A DNA stretch of 60,000 nucleotides from Membranipora membranacea (Eukaryota > Bryozoa > Gymnolaemata > Cheilostomatida > Membraniporidae). This document shows positions 43,607-56,350 of the stretch, piece after piece. The stretch is from NCBI GenBank assembly GCA_914767715.1, contig OU612067.1, positions 3,784,001 through 3,844,000 of the forward strand. The letters run 5' to 3'. The notes under the pieces are model-generated. The model was not told the DNA's origin, did not search any database, and saw only the letters and a list, made by a program, of their open reading frames with translations. A program made the translations under genes and the position numbers. The number at the start of each line of letters is the position of its first letter. The first letter of the stretch is position 1.

Positions 43607-44028
43607 ACCCTAGACAGGAGACTATATAGAGCATTAGCATTGAGGCATTCTCAGTTGTGAGCTATGTAATGCATTAAAAGGTGTAGAAGCAATGGTGCTA
43701 TCATTGATTTACTGTCCAAAATCCAGGTTTTTTGTCAGTTATCAATTTTGATCAGAATTTGAGTTAAAAAAATTGCAATAGATTGAGCAGCTTCTCTTGA
43801 ACAGTTTGATATTAATTTTAGGCAAAAAGACTTTTTTGAAGAATGATTAGTGTCAAGTTGATAACAAGACGCTGCTGAGGAAAAATGTTCTGAGAAAGTA
43901 AAGAAATTTTCAAATTCCAAATCCGATCAGTAAATCAATGATGGCATCATTGCTTCTACACATTCCAATGATATTATGCTGCCCCACAATGGAGTGCCTC
44001 ACCTCACTTCAGGAATCCTGTCTAGGTA
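43607..44028. mobile_element. MITE with terminal inverted repeats (copy 2)
   Basis: The left end ACCCTAGACAGGAG and the inverted right end ACCTAGACAGGATT match. Further inward, GAAGCAATGGTGCTATCATTGA (left) pairs with the inverse of TCAATGATGGCATCATTGCTTC (right). The sequence is related throughout to the element at 18941-19400. There is no coding capacity. Confidence 0.82.
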
Positions 44029-45044
44029 TATTATAAAGTCTACTCAGTTATTTAAAGTCAAAAATGCTCAGTTGTAGTTATCTCCTCCTTACTTTTCCAA
44101 AAGCTATCTCCTTCCTACAGTTTTTAATTCAGAATAACCACATTTGGTCACCTGGATCGTTAGTCAATCAGCTAACTATACATTTATCTTTTTCTGCAAA
44201 AAACTCTAAATCTGACAAAAAATCTCCAAGCTTGTGTTTTTCTGTTTGGGCAGAACTACATTACGACATGGTAACTCACAGAGATCTGGTTTTTTTTGGA
44301 GCATCAGTTCATCACATTATCTAAATGAGCTTTTGAGGGCATGTTTGAAATATTTTTTTAACATATTTAGAATTGCGATTTACTTTATCATTACGGTGTT
44401 TATTTCATCCATCAGTGCAGTGGCAATGTTGCGCAAGGCGGTGCAAAGAGCCTATATATTTGTAGTTTCTATGCCATTGTGTACAGTTTCAAACTGATTC
44501 TAATTGCCTTTTATCAAAGGAGTGGAGCAATTTACAAATGACAATGGAGATGCTATACTGAACTTAAACAAAAGGATATTTCTGTTGGTTGATATAAGTT
44601 TTCAGTATAGATTGTGGTGACCCATCAGTCACCCATCAAATTCTATCAGAATGACTAGACCTCAAAGTAATTAATATTATTAATATTCCGAAACATGGTT
44701 TGGATTTGGCTTTTTCAATGTATACTGTTCAATGATAGCATTTTCAAACTACACCCAAATGTTTGAGCTTAAATTTTACTTGAATTTCATCCCAATTTTT
44801 ATTATTGTAAAACACTAATGTAACTATGCTGGATGCGTATAGGATTATGATAACTGTGTGTCTGGAGGGCTCACCCTTAATAACACACATGATATTCCAT
44901 GTGAAATATTCTGCTGCATTTTCAGTGAGCTGGTTTCTGTATGTTCGACCTTGGTGTATTTATCACCATTAAGGAATTGCAGTCCTGAAATAACCATTGA
45001 CAGCATTCATGTTACGGTTGAATTTGTAAATTTTTTTTAAAATC
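44029..45044. other. No supported gene
   Basis: Short open frames only, none with motifs. Confidence 0.5.
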
Positions 45045-45663
45045 GTGCCCTGGGACTGCATCTATACTGCAACAAGTTATAATGTTGTTACTTTTGAGGA
45101 TTCGGTTAGCCAAACAGGTGGGCTGCCTCAATAAACAACAAATCTGAGATGGCCTCCAAACAAAATTGGAAGCAATTCTTCACGCAGTGCGTTGAAACGA
45201 TCCAATTACAATTGAGACCTCTGCCGGATGAAGATATCAGTTAGAGCAATTACAGACATTGTTTTCTCAGAGTAAATTTTCTAATCCCTCAAGAAAATCT
45301 TATTTGTAAACAATCAGTGTATTGCAGTCTCTGTGTTTCATTACAGGGAAAGAATTTGTTACTGTTGTGGCTTGTTTATCTTTTCCAAAGGAGTTAAAGG
45401 CAATGTAATTTTAGAATATCAAAACCTGAGGATTACCTTTGTGTCTCAAGACTTGTTGCTTCTTATGATATTTATGTATTATAGCATTATTACATCAGAT
45501 TAAAATTGAAGGTTGAATTAAATCAGATGTCTTGTCGCAAGCAACATCCTGGAGCAAAGGCGGCAAAATTTGTTGCCTTAGTGGCCAGGCCGCAATATCT
45601 GCGCCAGGTTGCTCTCTGTTTGCAGGCAGGTCGGAGCACACCTGGGTTCCAACCAAAGCCTAG
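45045..45663. repeat. Dispersed 0.6-kb repeat, copy 1
   Basis: From GTGCCCTGGGACTGCAT to GGTTCCAACCAAAGCC this is the same sequence as 46032-46608, at roughly 90% or more by eye, including AACAGGTGGGCTGCCTCAAT, GATGAAGATATCAGTTAGAG and CAGGTTGCTCTCTGTTTGCA. Copy 1 has about 40 extra bases (TTGTTGCTTCTTATGATATT and following) near 45450 that copy 2 lacks. No coding content is recognised. Confidence 0.92.
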
Positions 45664-46031
45664 TGCTAGATAATTTGTAATTCCTGCTCAGTCCAAATAT
45701 ATTTTCCAACCAGCATTCCAAGCCCGAAACCCCAGTTCTGATACAAAAAAATTTGCCCATATTGAGTGCCCCGTTTTTTATACCAATTCTATTGCATCTA
45801 AAATATCATATCATATTATGTTGAATCAATAGGCTCTAGTGGCTGGCTACTCATATATTTACGTTTTTGCAATCGACCATGACACCTTGTCGACATTCAA
45901 TTATCCACACTCTCTTTACTCAACAAAAACATGGTCCATGCTTCTAAAAAGTTATACAAGGTTGCGATCACTTCACTCTTGGTTAGCCGGGTAAACTTTC
46001 TTCCGGGAGTTATTGCACAATCAAGTAGAAG

Positions 46032-46608
46032 GTGCCCTGGGACTGCATTTATACTGCAACAAGTTGTAATGTTGTTACTTTTGAGGATTCGGTTCGCCAA
46101 ACAGGTGGGCTGCCTCAATAAACAACAAATCTGAGATGGCCTCCAAACAAAATCTGAAGCAATTCTCCACGCGGTGCATTGAAACGATCCGAGTACAATT
46201 GAGACCTAAGCTGGATGAAGATATCAGTTAGAGCAATTGCAGACATTGATTTCTCAGAGTAAATTTTTCTAATCCCTCAAGAAAATCTTATTTGTGAACA
46301 ACCAGTTGTATTGCAGTCTCTGTCTTTCATTACAGGGAATGAATTTGTTACTGTTGTGCCTTGTTTATCTTTTCCAAATGATTTAAAGGCGATGCATTAT
46401 TAGAATATCAAAACCTGAGGATAACCTTTGTGTCTCAAGACAGATTAAAATTGAAGGTTGATTTAAATCAGATGTCTTGTCACAAGCCACATCCCGGAGC
46501 ATAGGCGGCGAAATTCGTTGCCTTAGTGGCCAGGCCACAATATCTGCGCCAGGTTGCTCTCTGTTTGCAGGCAGGTCGGAGCACACCTGGGTGCCAACCA
46601 AAGCCCAG
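46032..46608. repeat. Dispersed 0.6-kb repeat, copy 2
   Basis: A direct repeat of 45045-45663, separated by about 370 bases of unrelated sequence. It carries the deletion noted for copy 1. Confidence 0.92.
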
Positions 46609-49600
46609 TAGACGATGGACCGCAGATACATTTGATATGAGGCCCTTTCGATAAATTTAAGGTTCAATGATTGCACAGACCAAGGGTACATTGTGGCAGC
46701 ATCATTTAAGGATTGTAATAGTTAATCCTATTGTAAAAACTGCCACAATACTGCCTTCCTAGCTATACCCACCGTATCAAATTAGCTAGGATAGTTAGGT
46801 GTAATTTAAGCATAAAACTTCATGTCTAATTGTGGAGTAAGGCTGTACAAAGAGAAATTTTTACGGGAGAGCCTGCATATTCTATTTTTTACTGTAATCA
46901 AAAACTTTGAATTCAGTTCATTCTCCAGAACCCTATATTTGTGACAAATAGATGAAAGGAGTTTTTGGCATCAAGCTTCCCATAACTTTCCCCTTGACGC
47001 AAAGCTTGCAGGTACCTTGGCCAAGGAGTAAAAAACTCTTTCCTTGACTATTGTTAAAACATTTACTCTGAATCCCTTTACTCTGTGAAGCAGTCTATCC
47101 ACATGCTTAAAACTAAAATGTTTTACACAGATAGATAGATGGGGTGATAACTCTATACTGCAAATGAGCCACCAAATTTCAACAATAGGAGAAGACAACT
47201 TCTTAGCCTAAGATTAGTTGTACAGCATTCAACCTCATCAAAAGCAGCTTTCGGATCTTATCATTACACCATTGGATTTCTATTAGGGAAGTTATTTCAT
47301 ACTGGTACTGTCGCATCCACAGCAGGGAGCAGATAACATAGCATAGCGATCGAGGACGATTGCAACCAAGGGGATGCAGATGTCGCATCCACAGCAGCAG
47401 AAATATTTAGCCAGGGACAACAACCATAGGATAACAATGACAGACAATATTCAATATTCATATCATCATCGGTAGTACACTCAACCTCGACTCGAGGACA
47501 CGCTGTTAACAGTCAGGACATTAAACCTCAAGTCGAGGACACGCAATTTAATTAAATTAAAATACTAATTTTGATCCCTGTACCACCTGATTAGAAAATT
47601 ATACCATCGGTGACTTACACTAACCCACTCTTGCGGCGGATCAACCCACCTGTGGCCGATCAACCCTCTTGTTGCGGCAATTGAAAATGGTATTTTAATC
47701 TTGTATTTTTGCTGATGGATGTCGGCACTTTTTTAAATGTGTCTGGAACCATGATATTTAAGAGCATGGTTCACCAATGGAAAGGTCTCTTTGTTTACAC
47801 CTTCATTTGGAGTCAGGTCAGTTTTTAAACATGAAAGTTTTACATATCATAATTATTTCGTTTATTGTACAGTAGTTGATTTCTATAGGGAAATAGAACA
47901 TGCCCTCTTATTTGATAATGACACAGTATAACATTTGGTTGGATTATTTGTATCATCGACTGACTTAGTCAGATGAATTAAATCGAGCATGCATGGTAAC
48001 ATTAAATGGAAAGTGTAACTTGGTATTAGAAGACATACATTGTTAAGTTGAATTGCGTTTGATTTTAAATGACTTGATAAGAATTAAAAGACATGCTCTT
48101 GAGTCAGATTTTTGCTTGAATTAAATGAGATCTCTAGCTAAATGAGATCGTATCTAGATAATTGTACAAAGACAGTGTCACATAGTGAGAATCATCGTAC
48201 CAAGCTTGTGATCACAGATCCCAGTAGTGGAGAGTTAATGTGGTGACTCCGTAACCCGGAATCCCACAGTACTATAAAACCTTGGTTGATGCTCAATATT
48301 AGATTTATTGTGTGGATGCACATCTTCTTTCAGGGACATATTATAAATAAATTGACAATAAAGGACAAGGTCTATTATGCATAGTGAAATACAACTTTTG
48401 TGTTATCAGCTAGCATTTGATGTTATTTATAGTTGGTAGTAGGCAAATCTGTTTGAAATTTGTCAGAAGTTTACTAATGTTCACCAATATGCTTTGTTCA
48501 CCAACTCAATTTGAGAGCAAATGCTAACAAAAGCCCATAAACTCGAGATAATCTTTTGAATACAAAGTCTCTTTTTTTTCACTTCGATCCCTATACCTTC
48601 TTTTTAGTTACTAGTCCAAAGTAAGTTAATCGGTGAGTTTTATGATCATTTGTAACTGAACACAGTGAACTACGGAAGCTTTAAACTAGCTTCGAAAAAA
48701 TCAAATGCAATGCTCATGTTGTCAAGTCATTATTATTATTTTCTTTTTTCCCAATCGGCGACCCGAAGACAATAATGATTAAATTATAAATGTACCATTC
48801 GATTTCTGCATCAATATAACTGAGCGTTTGAACAGTAGGAAATTTAAGTGAATAATGCAGCATTTCCTGATAGCTGTATGCTTATGTTACCGGCCGGCCA
48901 GTAACTGCCTTTCAAGAGCTTTACTTCCTTCCCCCACCCTACCTAACTAAAAACAGTGAAAAGCCCTTAAGGCCTGTTCAATAAGGTACCCACTAATGAT
49001 GTATAAATCAGTAGTATCCACAGATCTGAACCTACTGCAGTGGCTGGCACTCTAGGGCATATATCATTTGTTTTTGGCCTGATGTTAAGTTTAAGGGCTC
49101 ATTTTTTTCTGTGAGAGAACAAACGCCCTGTGTCAAAATCAATTAAAAAAAAAAGTATTCAAATTCAAAATTCTAATTATTTTGAGCGCTAGTAACATCG
49201 ACAGGTGCATGAAATGAATGAATTTGGATGATCAGAGATAGATTCAATATAAAGGTATCCTATATTTTGATAATCTAAAATATAGGAGTAAGAACTGAAA
49301 CAATTTTCTATTCAGTGCTAAATTGTACGTTGACAGCAAAAGCATGTTGGGACTCTCTGATCTCTGATTTAGATTTTCTTCATATTTTATAACAATAGGT
49401 TATAGTGTTTTTATCCTTCCTTTTACGCAACTCAATATGAGCCATTTTCGGCAAGCAATCTCACTGGATTACAATCTTCATGCTATAATGGTGTTTTCAA
49501 TATCCTGTGATGTGTATTATGATTATGATTATGCTTCTGCAGATGTTCAGGGGGTACTTTCCGTTCAAGGTAACAAAATAGCAGCTTCCACATTCCGAAA

Positions 49601-50640
49601 TTTTGGAAATTAACAAGGATACCTTGCTTTTGATACAATTCTGTAAAATCTGCCTTTGACCTCTAAAGTCAGTCAAATATGAATTTCTGTCTGGCTTTCA
49701 AGTGAGGGCACTCCCATTGATAAAGATGTGTGGGTTCATCAAATCTTTTATTTGTCATTCTATCTTCAAACTTTTATATTCTCCATCACTGATTTCTAGC
49801 GGTTCCTTCATCAGACTTTTCTTTAAAAAACAAGTTTTAAGAGCGTATCTAATCTGATTTGTACCAAAAGAAAACTCTTTGCTTTTCACATATTAAAAGC
49901 AATTTTGTGAAAAAATTGCGGATTACTGCCGCACTTCTGCTGACTATGACCTCGACAACTGGGTACACCCTAATTATTAACTCATATTATATATTTTTAT
50001 ATATATTGGAAAAAAGTAACTTAAAACACTGATTTCATCCTAGTTTAGGATAACTATAACAATCTTTTCTAATTCAAGTGTCAGTTTTTGGTTAGCATGA
50101 ATTACACATCATTAACCTGATATTTCTATGCTGCTTTCCTTTACAATTTAACTCTGATTTTTGGATAAATCTTTTTCCTTTTTACTGAAAATTTCCGGGA
50201 CAAAACAAAGGATTCCATAGTCTAATTTTTCCCATCCCAAATGGAGAGTAACAATTAATCAAAGACAGAACGGGCAACAGGATACAAAACTTTTTGATCT
50301 TAGTTCAAGACTTAATAAGTGGGCATGCCATACATTAATTAATAGAATTTTGTCATGAATTTTAAAAGAGCTAAAAAAAAGTTATTTCTTGGCACATTTG
50401 ACGGCACATTAAAATCCAAATAAGCCTTTCTGAAAGGCTTTAACAGGGGTAGGTTGAGCTAAAGTCATTCTGCAAAACTTTCTAGTTGGTGATTGAGGAT
50501 AAGAATCTGACCGAAATTTGCTTGCAAACTGGACAGAGAGCTTAGTAGTGATGGCAACACGGGACTCGTCTCATACAGACAGACACTCTTGAAACATATC
50601 AAGAATTGGTCATTATTAATGGTTATAGCTGGTCAAAACA
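46609..50640. other. No supported gene
   Basis: About 4 kb of AT-rich DNA. Small items only: tandem phrases TCGAGGACACGC near 47490 and 47533, and GTCGCATCCACAGCAG near 47310 and 47380. No coding or RNA feature is supported. Confidence 0.5.
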
Positions 50641-50644
50641 TTGT

Positions 50645-50712
50645 CTTTACCCGAATTTGAACCTGAGACTTTATGATCAACAGTCCACCCCCTTAACAAC
50701 TATACCATAGAA
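50645..50712 (-). repeat. tRNA-like sequence (SINE head or tRNA pseudogene)
   Basis: On the minus strand TATGGTATAGTTGTTAAGGGG (A-box-like) is followed by GGACTGTTGATCATAAAGTC and a good B box (GGTTCAAATTC, complement of 50653-50663). The acceptor stem does not close well and the anticodon arm is imperfect. Confidence 0.5.
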
Positions 50713-50990
50713 TTTTATATGGCAGCTGAGGTAATTAAGACTAAATGCTCATAAAAAATAGCTATTAGTCTTTATTTTGCTGTGATTAGTGAGGTGAGAT
50801 AGAAATTCTAGAATTTAGAGTAAAAATTTTCCCAACCACCTGCAGCCTGGTCCCATTTCAAAGAGCTGTGGATGATGACATCAGCCAATAATTACAGTTA
50901 TCTTAGACATTATAATGAGGTGATTACAGGGCTTATATATTTATCCTATGGAATTGCAGGAAAAGCAATTATTCAAATGGAAAAAAATTT

Positions 50991-51118
50991 GATATGCCAA
51001 GCTTACCAAATCTTATGTAGTTATCTCTATCCGAGAACACCAGACTTTAATTTTGATATGCCAAGCTTACCAAGTCGTCTGTAGTTATCTTTATCCGAGA
51101 ACACCAGACTTTAATTTT
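50991..51118. repeat. 64-bp tandem duplication
   Basis: Two adjacent copies of a unit starting GATATGCCAAGCTTACCAA and ending CACCAGACTTTAATTTT, differing at a few positions. It looks like a recent local duplication. Confidence 0.9.
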
Positions 51119-51571
51119 GATGCATCATTTTAGTATTGACTTAATTTCATTTAATAATCGAATAATAGGCTCTAGTTTATCCTGGTGGCACATGTTGTAG
51201 ACCTGCAGTTTTGCTAAATTGACATGATGCCGATACAAAAAAATATAGCTTTAAACAGCTTTTTACTTAGAACTCTGCTGGATAGAGTGTCAAAAATTTT
51301 TATAAGTCAACTCTGGTTTCTTTACAATTTCTGAAATCAATCTTTGGCTTCTTACTAAAGATTTCCGTGTAGAGAAGCATTGTACCGAGTCTATAGACTA
51401 TTTTTCACACCTTCAATAGAGGGCAATCTCAAAAAATCAACACATGTCCCTTATCAACATTAAAAGAATCTACAATCCTACATTGTTAGCCTGACTACAT
51501 GCAATAATAAATATCATATACATAAATAATGACATTCATACGACGGGACGCTGCCATAGCGGACAGACGTA
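51119..51571. other. No supported gene
   Basis: AT-rich spacer with no recognisable feature. Confidence 0.5.
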
Positions 51572-51856
51572 TTATCTTGAATTTGGATGGCTATTGGTGC
51601 AACCAGCACTTCCAGCCTTATCAAGATGACAACGATGACAAAAAACGCATATATCACAATCCTGACAACCATTGATGGCCAACTGTGCCTCGACTGTGCC
51701 GGCAGCTAGGCCACCGTTGGGCGCATTGGCCATACACACCACCACATCACCCAACTCCGCCTTCAAACAGCACACTAAAAAGAGCGTCTGCTGCCCAACC
51801 AATTCAAGCGCTACATAACAATGACTGCTAAAACAAAAAATATTTGGGCAAATCAA
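51572..51856 (-). CDS. Possible Cys-rich coding remnant (unrecognised)
   Basis: A 94-codon minus-strand frame whose second half has protein-like wording, with a dense Cys/His run: CLKAELGDVVVCMANAPNGG, then INGCQDCDICVFCHRCHLDK and GCTNSH. Base composition is less AT-rich than the flanks. The same strand further upstream (51880-52095) shows protein-like pieces interrupted by stops, as in a decayed ORF. No splice sites or homologue can be named. It may be a dead transposon gene or chance. Confidence 0.3.
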   Translation of the reverse strand: MICPNIFCFSSHCYVALELVGQQTLFLVCCLKAELGDVVVCMANAPNGGLAAGTVEAQLAINGCQDCDICVFCHRCHLDKAGSAGCTNSHPNSR

Positions 51857-52099
51857 ATTAAAACAATAAACCAGCTCAATATAGACATTTGCCTAGTCCA
51901 ATTAACCCTTCACCTCACCTGGCCTGCATTGACCAGCGACTGACCTGTATGGCTGGAATGTCTGGCCCAACCAACACGGAATCATCACAGGTGTTTGCCT
52001 CACCTTTCCATTTGCCCCAGTATTCATTTCAAAGCAACACACCAAGGTCAAGTATGAATTTCCACACGTTCAATGACTACGCTTTGGCAGCTTGAAAAA

Positions 52100-53040
52100 A
52101 GCAATCCTTTACCCACACCGTGAAAAGCTGCCATAACTTATTATATTTTCCTAAAAGCTGCAAAGGTAGTAATGCCAATATTCATGTTCATTCACAATTG
52201 AGTGACGATGATAATTTTTAATGGTGATGTCTAAATGATGGCACTACAGTTGGTTATCCCTGAACTCTCTTTTACCTGTCCACATTCATTAATTTGCAGT
52301 GGTGCCTAATCCATGTTTATTTATAAGTTAGATGCAGTAATTTTCATTGGCAACAGCTTGTTTACTGTAGACAATTAATCCTTTAATTACAGAATCAAAC
52401 CATTAAAAATCAGAAAGAATGGATGATGCTTCAGACAGCCAAAATTTGGTTTCAATTTTTCATTTGTGATAATCCAAATAAATCTGAATGATAGACATGA
52501 CTGAGCTAAGAACAATGCTACCAGATTTTACTGTGTTATTTTCATGAATTCTCTCTAGCAAATTTAATGTCAATACACAGTGTTGAGAGGAGTGTATCTC
52601 ATGGAAGGAGTTTTGATATTACACAATCGGAGAAGGGCTTATGTTTGATAATGCCTACATATTGCCATGCCAGAAGCAGATTTGGTGCTCCTCATCATGT
52701 TTCCTATCTACTCCCACAATTATTTGCCGTTTTCTCGCTGGGCGAACATTAATAAACCAAACTTACAATTGGTACATAAATACACTCCATATCGAGTGGA
52801 AATTGCCTCAATCCAGATTGAATTAGGCCAGTATTGCATTTTACAAACTGTCCAACAATGTTTGTGGATTTCTCTTGTACCAACAATGATTCAGCACACC
52901 TTACTTAAATGGTTTTGGAAGTTACTCACACAGTCCATGACTTACAGGTCAATGGTGATAATTTCTGGTCCTTGATAAGAAAGCAAACAGCAATACAATA
53001 TTTTGAGCTTACTGCGGCTACTCTAAAAAGAAGTTAAGAG
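52100..53040. other. No supported gene
   Basis: Overlapping short plus-strand frames at 52567-52975 have no motif and were not called. Confidence 0.5.
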
Positions 53041-53505
53041 CAGGTGACTTTCAACATCAATTTAAACACAACCCATGATAGTCCAGAAGACACCTAGCTA
53101 TAAGTGCTCAAAAAAGGTGTTTACTTTAACGAAATGGGGGCAATATGGAATTAAATTTTTCTAGATCAGAATTTTATGCTGATTTCAAATATATGGTTTC
53201 TACACCTCTCAGTCTGCCAGTTAGAAAGTAATCCAGGGTTATAGTCCTGAATTAACGAAAAGCTATCGTTCAGTTCATTATAACTGAAGTGCGCAACAAT
53301 TTGGCAGCATTTATGTGTGGAGATAGGTTGTGTCAATATTATGTCTTAGTTCTACACCTCTAAGCTTGTCAGTTAAAGAGAAATTAAATTTTTAAACAAA
53401 AAAAGAACGGAGGGGATAACTCTAATTATTGCTATATAATCCCATTGTTTTGCCTGTTGTGAAATTTCTGATTTGAAACCTCACCGTTCGAGCCTTGATT
53501 TTATA

Positions 53506-53570
53506 ATATACATACTGTATATATACTGTATATACACTGTATATATACTGTATATAAAATGTATATATAC
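53506..53570. repeat. TATACTGTATA tandem repeat
   Basis: Imperfect units of CTGTATATA spaced 9-12 bases apart, five or more copies, self-complementary. Confidence 0.85.
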
Positions 53571-54156
53571 CTAGATTGCTTTGTTTAAGAACCACTACGA
53601 CGTGCATCCAACCAATTTCTACCAGCTCGCACAATATAAATTAGATGGGTCTGATTGCCTCTGACAACCGTGTTGAACAACGCCCAGATAAGATTTTGTA
53701 GCTTAACTTAGAGTCAGTGGATATAATGTATTCAATGACATTGGCTATTGTCTGAACAGAAGAGAAGAATCAGAATGAGTCAAATGGGAGTACCATACCG
53801 TAACTTTGTCTTCCCTAAGAGAATTTCTAATATCACCAAGAAGGAAAATTAGAGAAAGATTTTATTCTGTATGGTAGGCCTGAATAGCACATGTCATAAC
53901 GCTTCTTGTTTTGATTTGAAATTATTCTAATCACATTCAGTCTCTCTCTATTCATATTATAAAAATTGTTTCCCTTCTTGGTGACGTCTTTTGAATAATA
54001 AGCGCAGGGCTCTGACAGTTCTCGCGGTCTCAGACTTTTAGCCACACTGACTTATTCTGTAAATATTTACACCAGAGAAATAGGCTAATAAACCTGATAA
54101 ACTGGACAACTAATGAATGATAGTGTGAAGGTCTCATTGACATGTTTATGCGTAGA

Positions 54157-54439
54157 TAGTGTTAGAATTTAGGGAGATGTAAGGGGATGGTGTCCCTCTT
54201 CCTACTTTGTCTAGGGGGATGCGTCCTCCTTTATATCATATCCCAGGTAAACACCAGCTGGTAAATACATCAATATGAGTTTTCCCAAATATGGCTAAAT
54301 TTGATGCATTTTCAATTGTAATCACCACAGGGCTCCGGCGGCCGGGACTCCGCCCACGACCCAGCCGGGGCATAGGCGGCCCCCTGGACCCCCAGCCTGG
54401 TTGGCATCCCCCTACCTCATATTTCCACTTCTAACACTG
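54157..54439. mobile_element. hAT-like MITE with 8-bp target-site duplication
   Basis: The left end TAGTGTTAGAATTTAGGGAG and the inverted right end CAGTGTTAGAAGTGGAAATA match and continue to GGGGATG on both sides. Outside are TGCGTAGA (54149-54156) and CGCGTAGA (54440-54447), an 8-bp duplication with one difference. An 8-bp TSD and CAGTG/TAGTG termini are characteristic of the hAT superfamily. The element is 283 bp with no ORF, and contains a short GC-rich block (54332-54405) unlike its surroundings. Confidence 0.8.
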
Positions 54440-54449
54440 CGCGTAGATA

Positions 54450-55590
54450 TCCCATTCTCAACCGCTGAGGCACTGAGTGGGAAAAAATAGATAACCAGGT
54501 GTATTATCTGAACTAGGATACATTGTTGGCCTTCGAATCTCAATCACATGAAACAGCTGCTGGAGCAGAGTTGCTACCTAAGAAATGATCAATACTAGAA
54601 TCTCATCTATATATATTAAATTCATGTCTGTGAAATTTCCAGTTGCCTCCCCTACACCCCAGTTGCCATCACTATAGGATGATCACCCCCACACAAAAAT
54701 GTGTACCCATCACAATGGATTATTTCTTATTAAAAGGCACTGTGTCAAGTCCTCAAAATCAGGTGGGGGGAGGGTGGCTTGTCAAGACAGGCTAAAAAAC
54801 ACCAATCACAGCAGCTGTGCAAATATAATATCGTGCAGAGTCTGCATGCAGTCTTGAGGGACTGTGAGGGCTTTTGAGATGTTACAAGGTAGTATCGGGA
54901 GGGTAACTTTGAGTCTTGAGAAGCAGTCATGTGGCCTAGTTCATAGCCTCAGATCATCAGACTGAATAAAATGATTAGGTTAATACCAATACAAAAGATT
55001 TTGATAGCATCTGGGTTATTTTGCCAGCTATAAGGTGAATGAATTTTGTCTGCAAGTGGTGAATGTGGTGGTTTCATTATAACCAAGGAGTAATGCAAGT
55101 GGTTGAAAGTTCTACCCTTAAAGCTCCAGTAGCTGCTTCTTCCTTTGCCAGCTTCTCTCAATTCAGCCCTCTCACAAACCAAAGTGCAAACTCTTGATTA
55201 GGAGGTCATAGCATATACACTATAATTCCCTCTATTGGATTGAATTTGGTGGCTGTAGCCTTTTAAACTCTTTCTAAGATGCACTCCCATCTCTCTGGAT
55301 ATACATTTGCTGACTTAAATTAACTTTGAGTCATAATTGTACCATGTCTCATAACATTTTGTCACATACACTGTATGTGACACACCTATATTGCACTGCA
55401 ATGGTTGCCATGGTCCTAATCTGATTAATTGTTATACTCTTCCGCATTTACTTCCATTTTTTGCACATTTAATTACCATCTAAATGCGGAGTTTGGCCAT
55501 CAAAATAATGACGTATCATCCCACCCTTTCTATTTTTACTACCTATTTATACAGGTCAGTATAAAGAACATTGGTTTTTGCTCTGAAGAA
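54450..55590. other. No supported gene
   Basis: Non-coding DNA. A half-palindrome AACCAAGGAGTAA occurs near 55081. Confidence 0.5.
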
Positions 55591-55591
55591 T

Positions 55592-55695
55592 CAGTTACAA
55601 TTAGGAGTTACAATTGTGAGTTACAATTGCGAGTTATAATTGCGAGTTACGATCGGGAGTTACTTGTGACAGTTACAACTTGGCGTTGCAATTTA
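55592..55695. repeat. 12-bp degenerate tandem repeat
   Basis: About eight imperfect units of GAGTTACAATTG, diverging toward the right end. Confidence 0.85.
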
Positions 55696-56210
55696 TCAGT
55701 TGCCTGGGGCATTTGCCCCAGGGTGTAGTTCAGTAATAAAATCATCAAACTGCCGAAAAAACTGCATTCAGTATTATAAAGTAATCTGATATGAACTCTG
55801 CCAGCAGTGAACTGTCGTGATCTTTCTCGATCCGACAATTTCACCCTGCAGTAACATTTACAATCTTGCTCCAATTCCTTTTGAACTGAGCTGAAAATGG
55901 ATTAAATGGGAATATTTTGGTATTCTAAGGCATAATAACGGGATTCCATGGGCAATTATTAGGATTTATCTCCTCCCACATTTTTGAGTTGAAAAACTGA
56001 TTTTCTCCCAAACTGGCAAACTGAGAGGTGTAGAAACTATGACATAGTATTTAGAAAACCTATCTACAAGTGTAAACACTGTCAAATTCTAGCCCCCAAG
56101 CCGTTAAAGTAAACTGAAAGCTAACTGTTGGTGTCTTCTGGACTATGATGATCAGATTTGTTGAGGAAAATAACTCCACTGATTGCTGAAGAGGTGATAA
56201 TCCTACAATT

Positions 56211-56350
56211 ACAGGTGTGCTCCGACCTGCCTGCAAACAGAGAGCAAACTGGCGCAGACATTGCGGCCTTGCCATTAAGGCAAAATAATATTTTGCCGCC
56301 CATGCTTCGGGATGTGGCGTGTGATATGACATCTGATTTTAATCAACCTT
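56211..56350. repeat. Inverted fragment of the 0.6-kb dispersed repeat
   Basis: AGGTGTGCTCCGACCTGCCT, TTGCCGCCCATGCTTCGGGA and ATCTGATTTTAATCAACC are the inverse of the right-hand 140 bases of the repeat at 45 and 46 kb. Confidence 0.88.

Larger units (their letters stand above)
53041..56140. repeat. Inverted pair of short segments about 3 kb apart
   Basis: CATGATAGTCCAGAAGACACC (about 53078-53098) and GTTTCTACACCTCTCAGTCTGC (about 53196-53217) recur inverted as GGTGTCTTCTGGACTATGATG (about 56130-56150) and CAAACTGAGAGGTGTAGAAAC (about 56017-56037). The order is consistent with inverted repeats about 200 bases long. A further copy of TTCTACACCTCTAAGC lies near 53350. The inside holds AT microsatellites and the hAT-like MITE but no transposase. 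Confidence 0.55.

Noticed and set aside
53833-54045. 70-codon minus-strand ORF
   Set aside because: No motif, and it sits between repeats.
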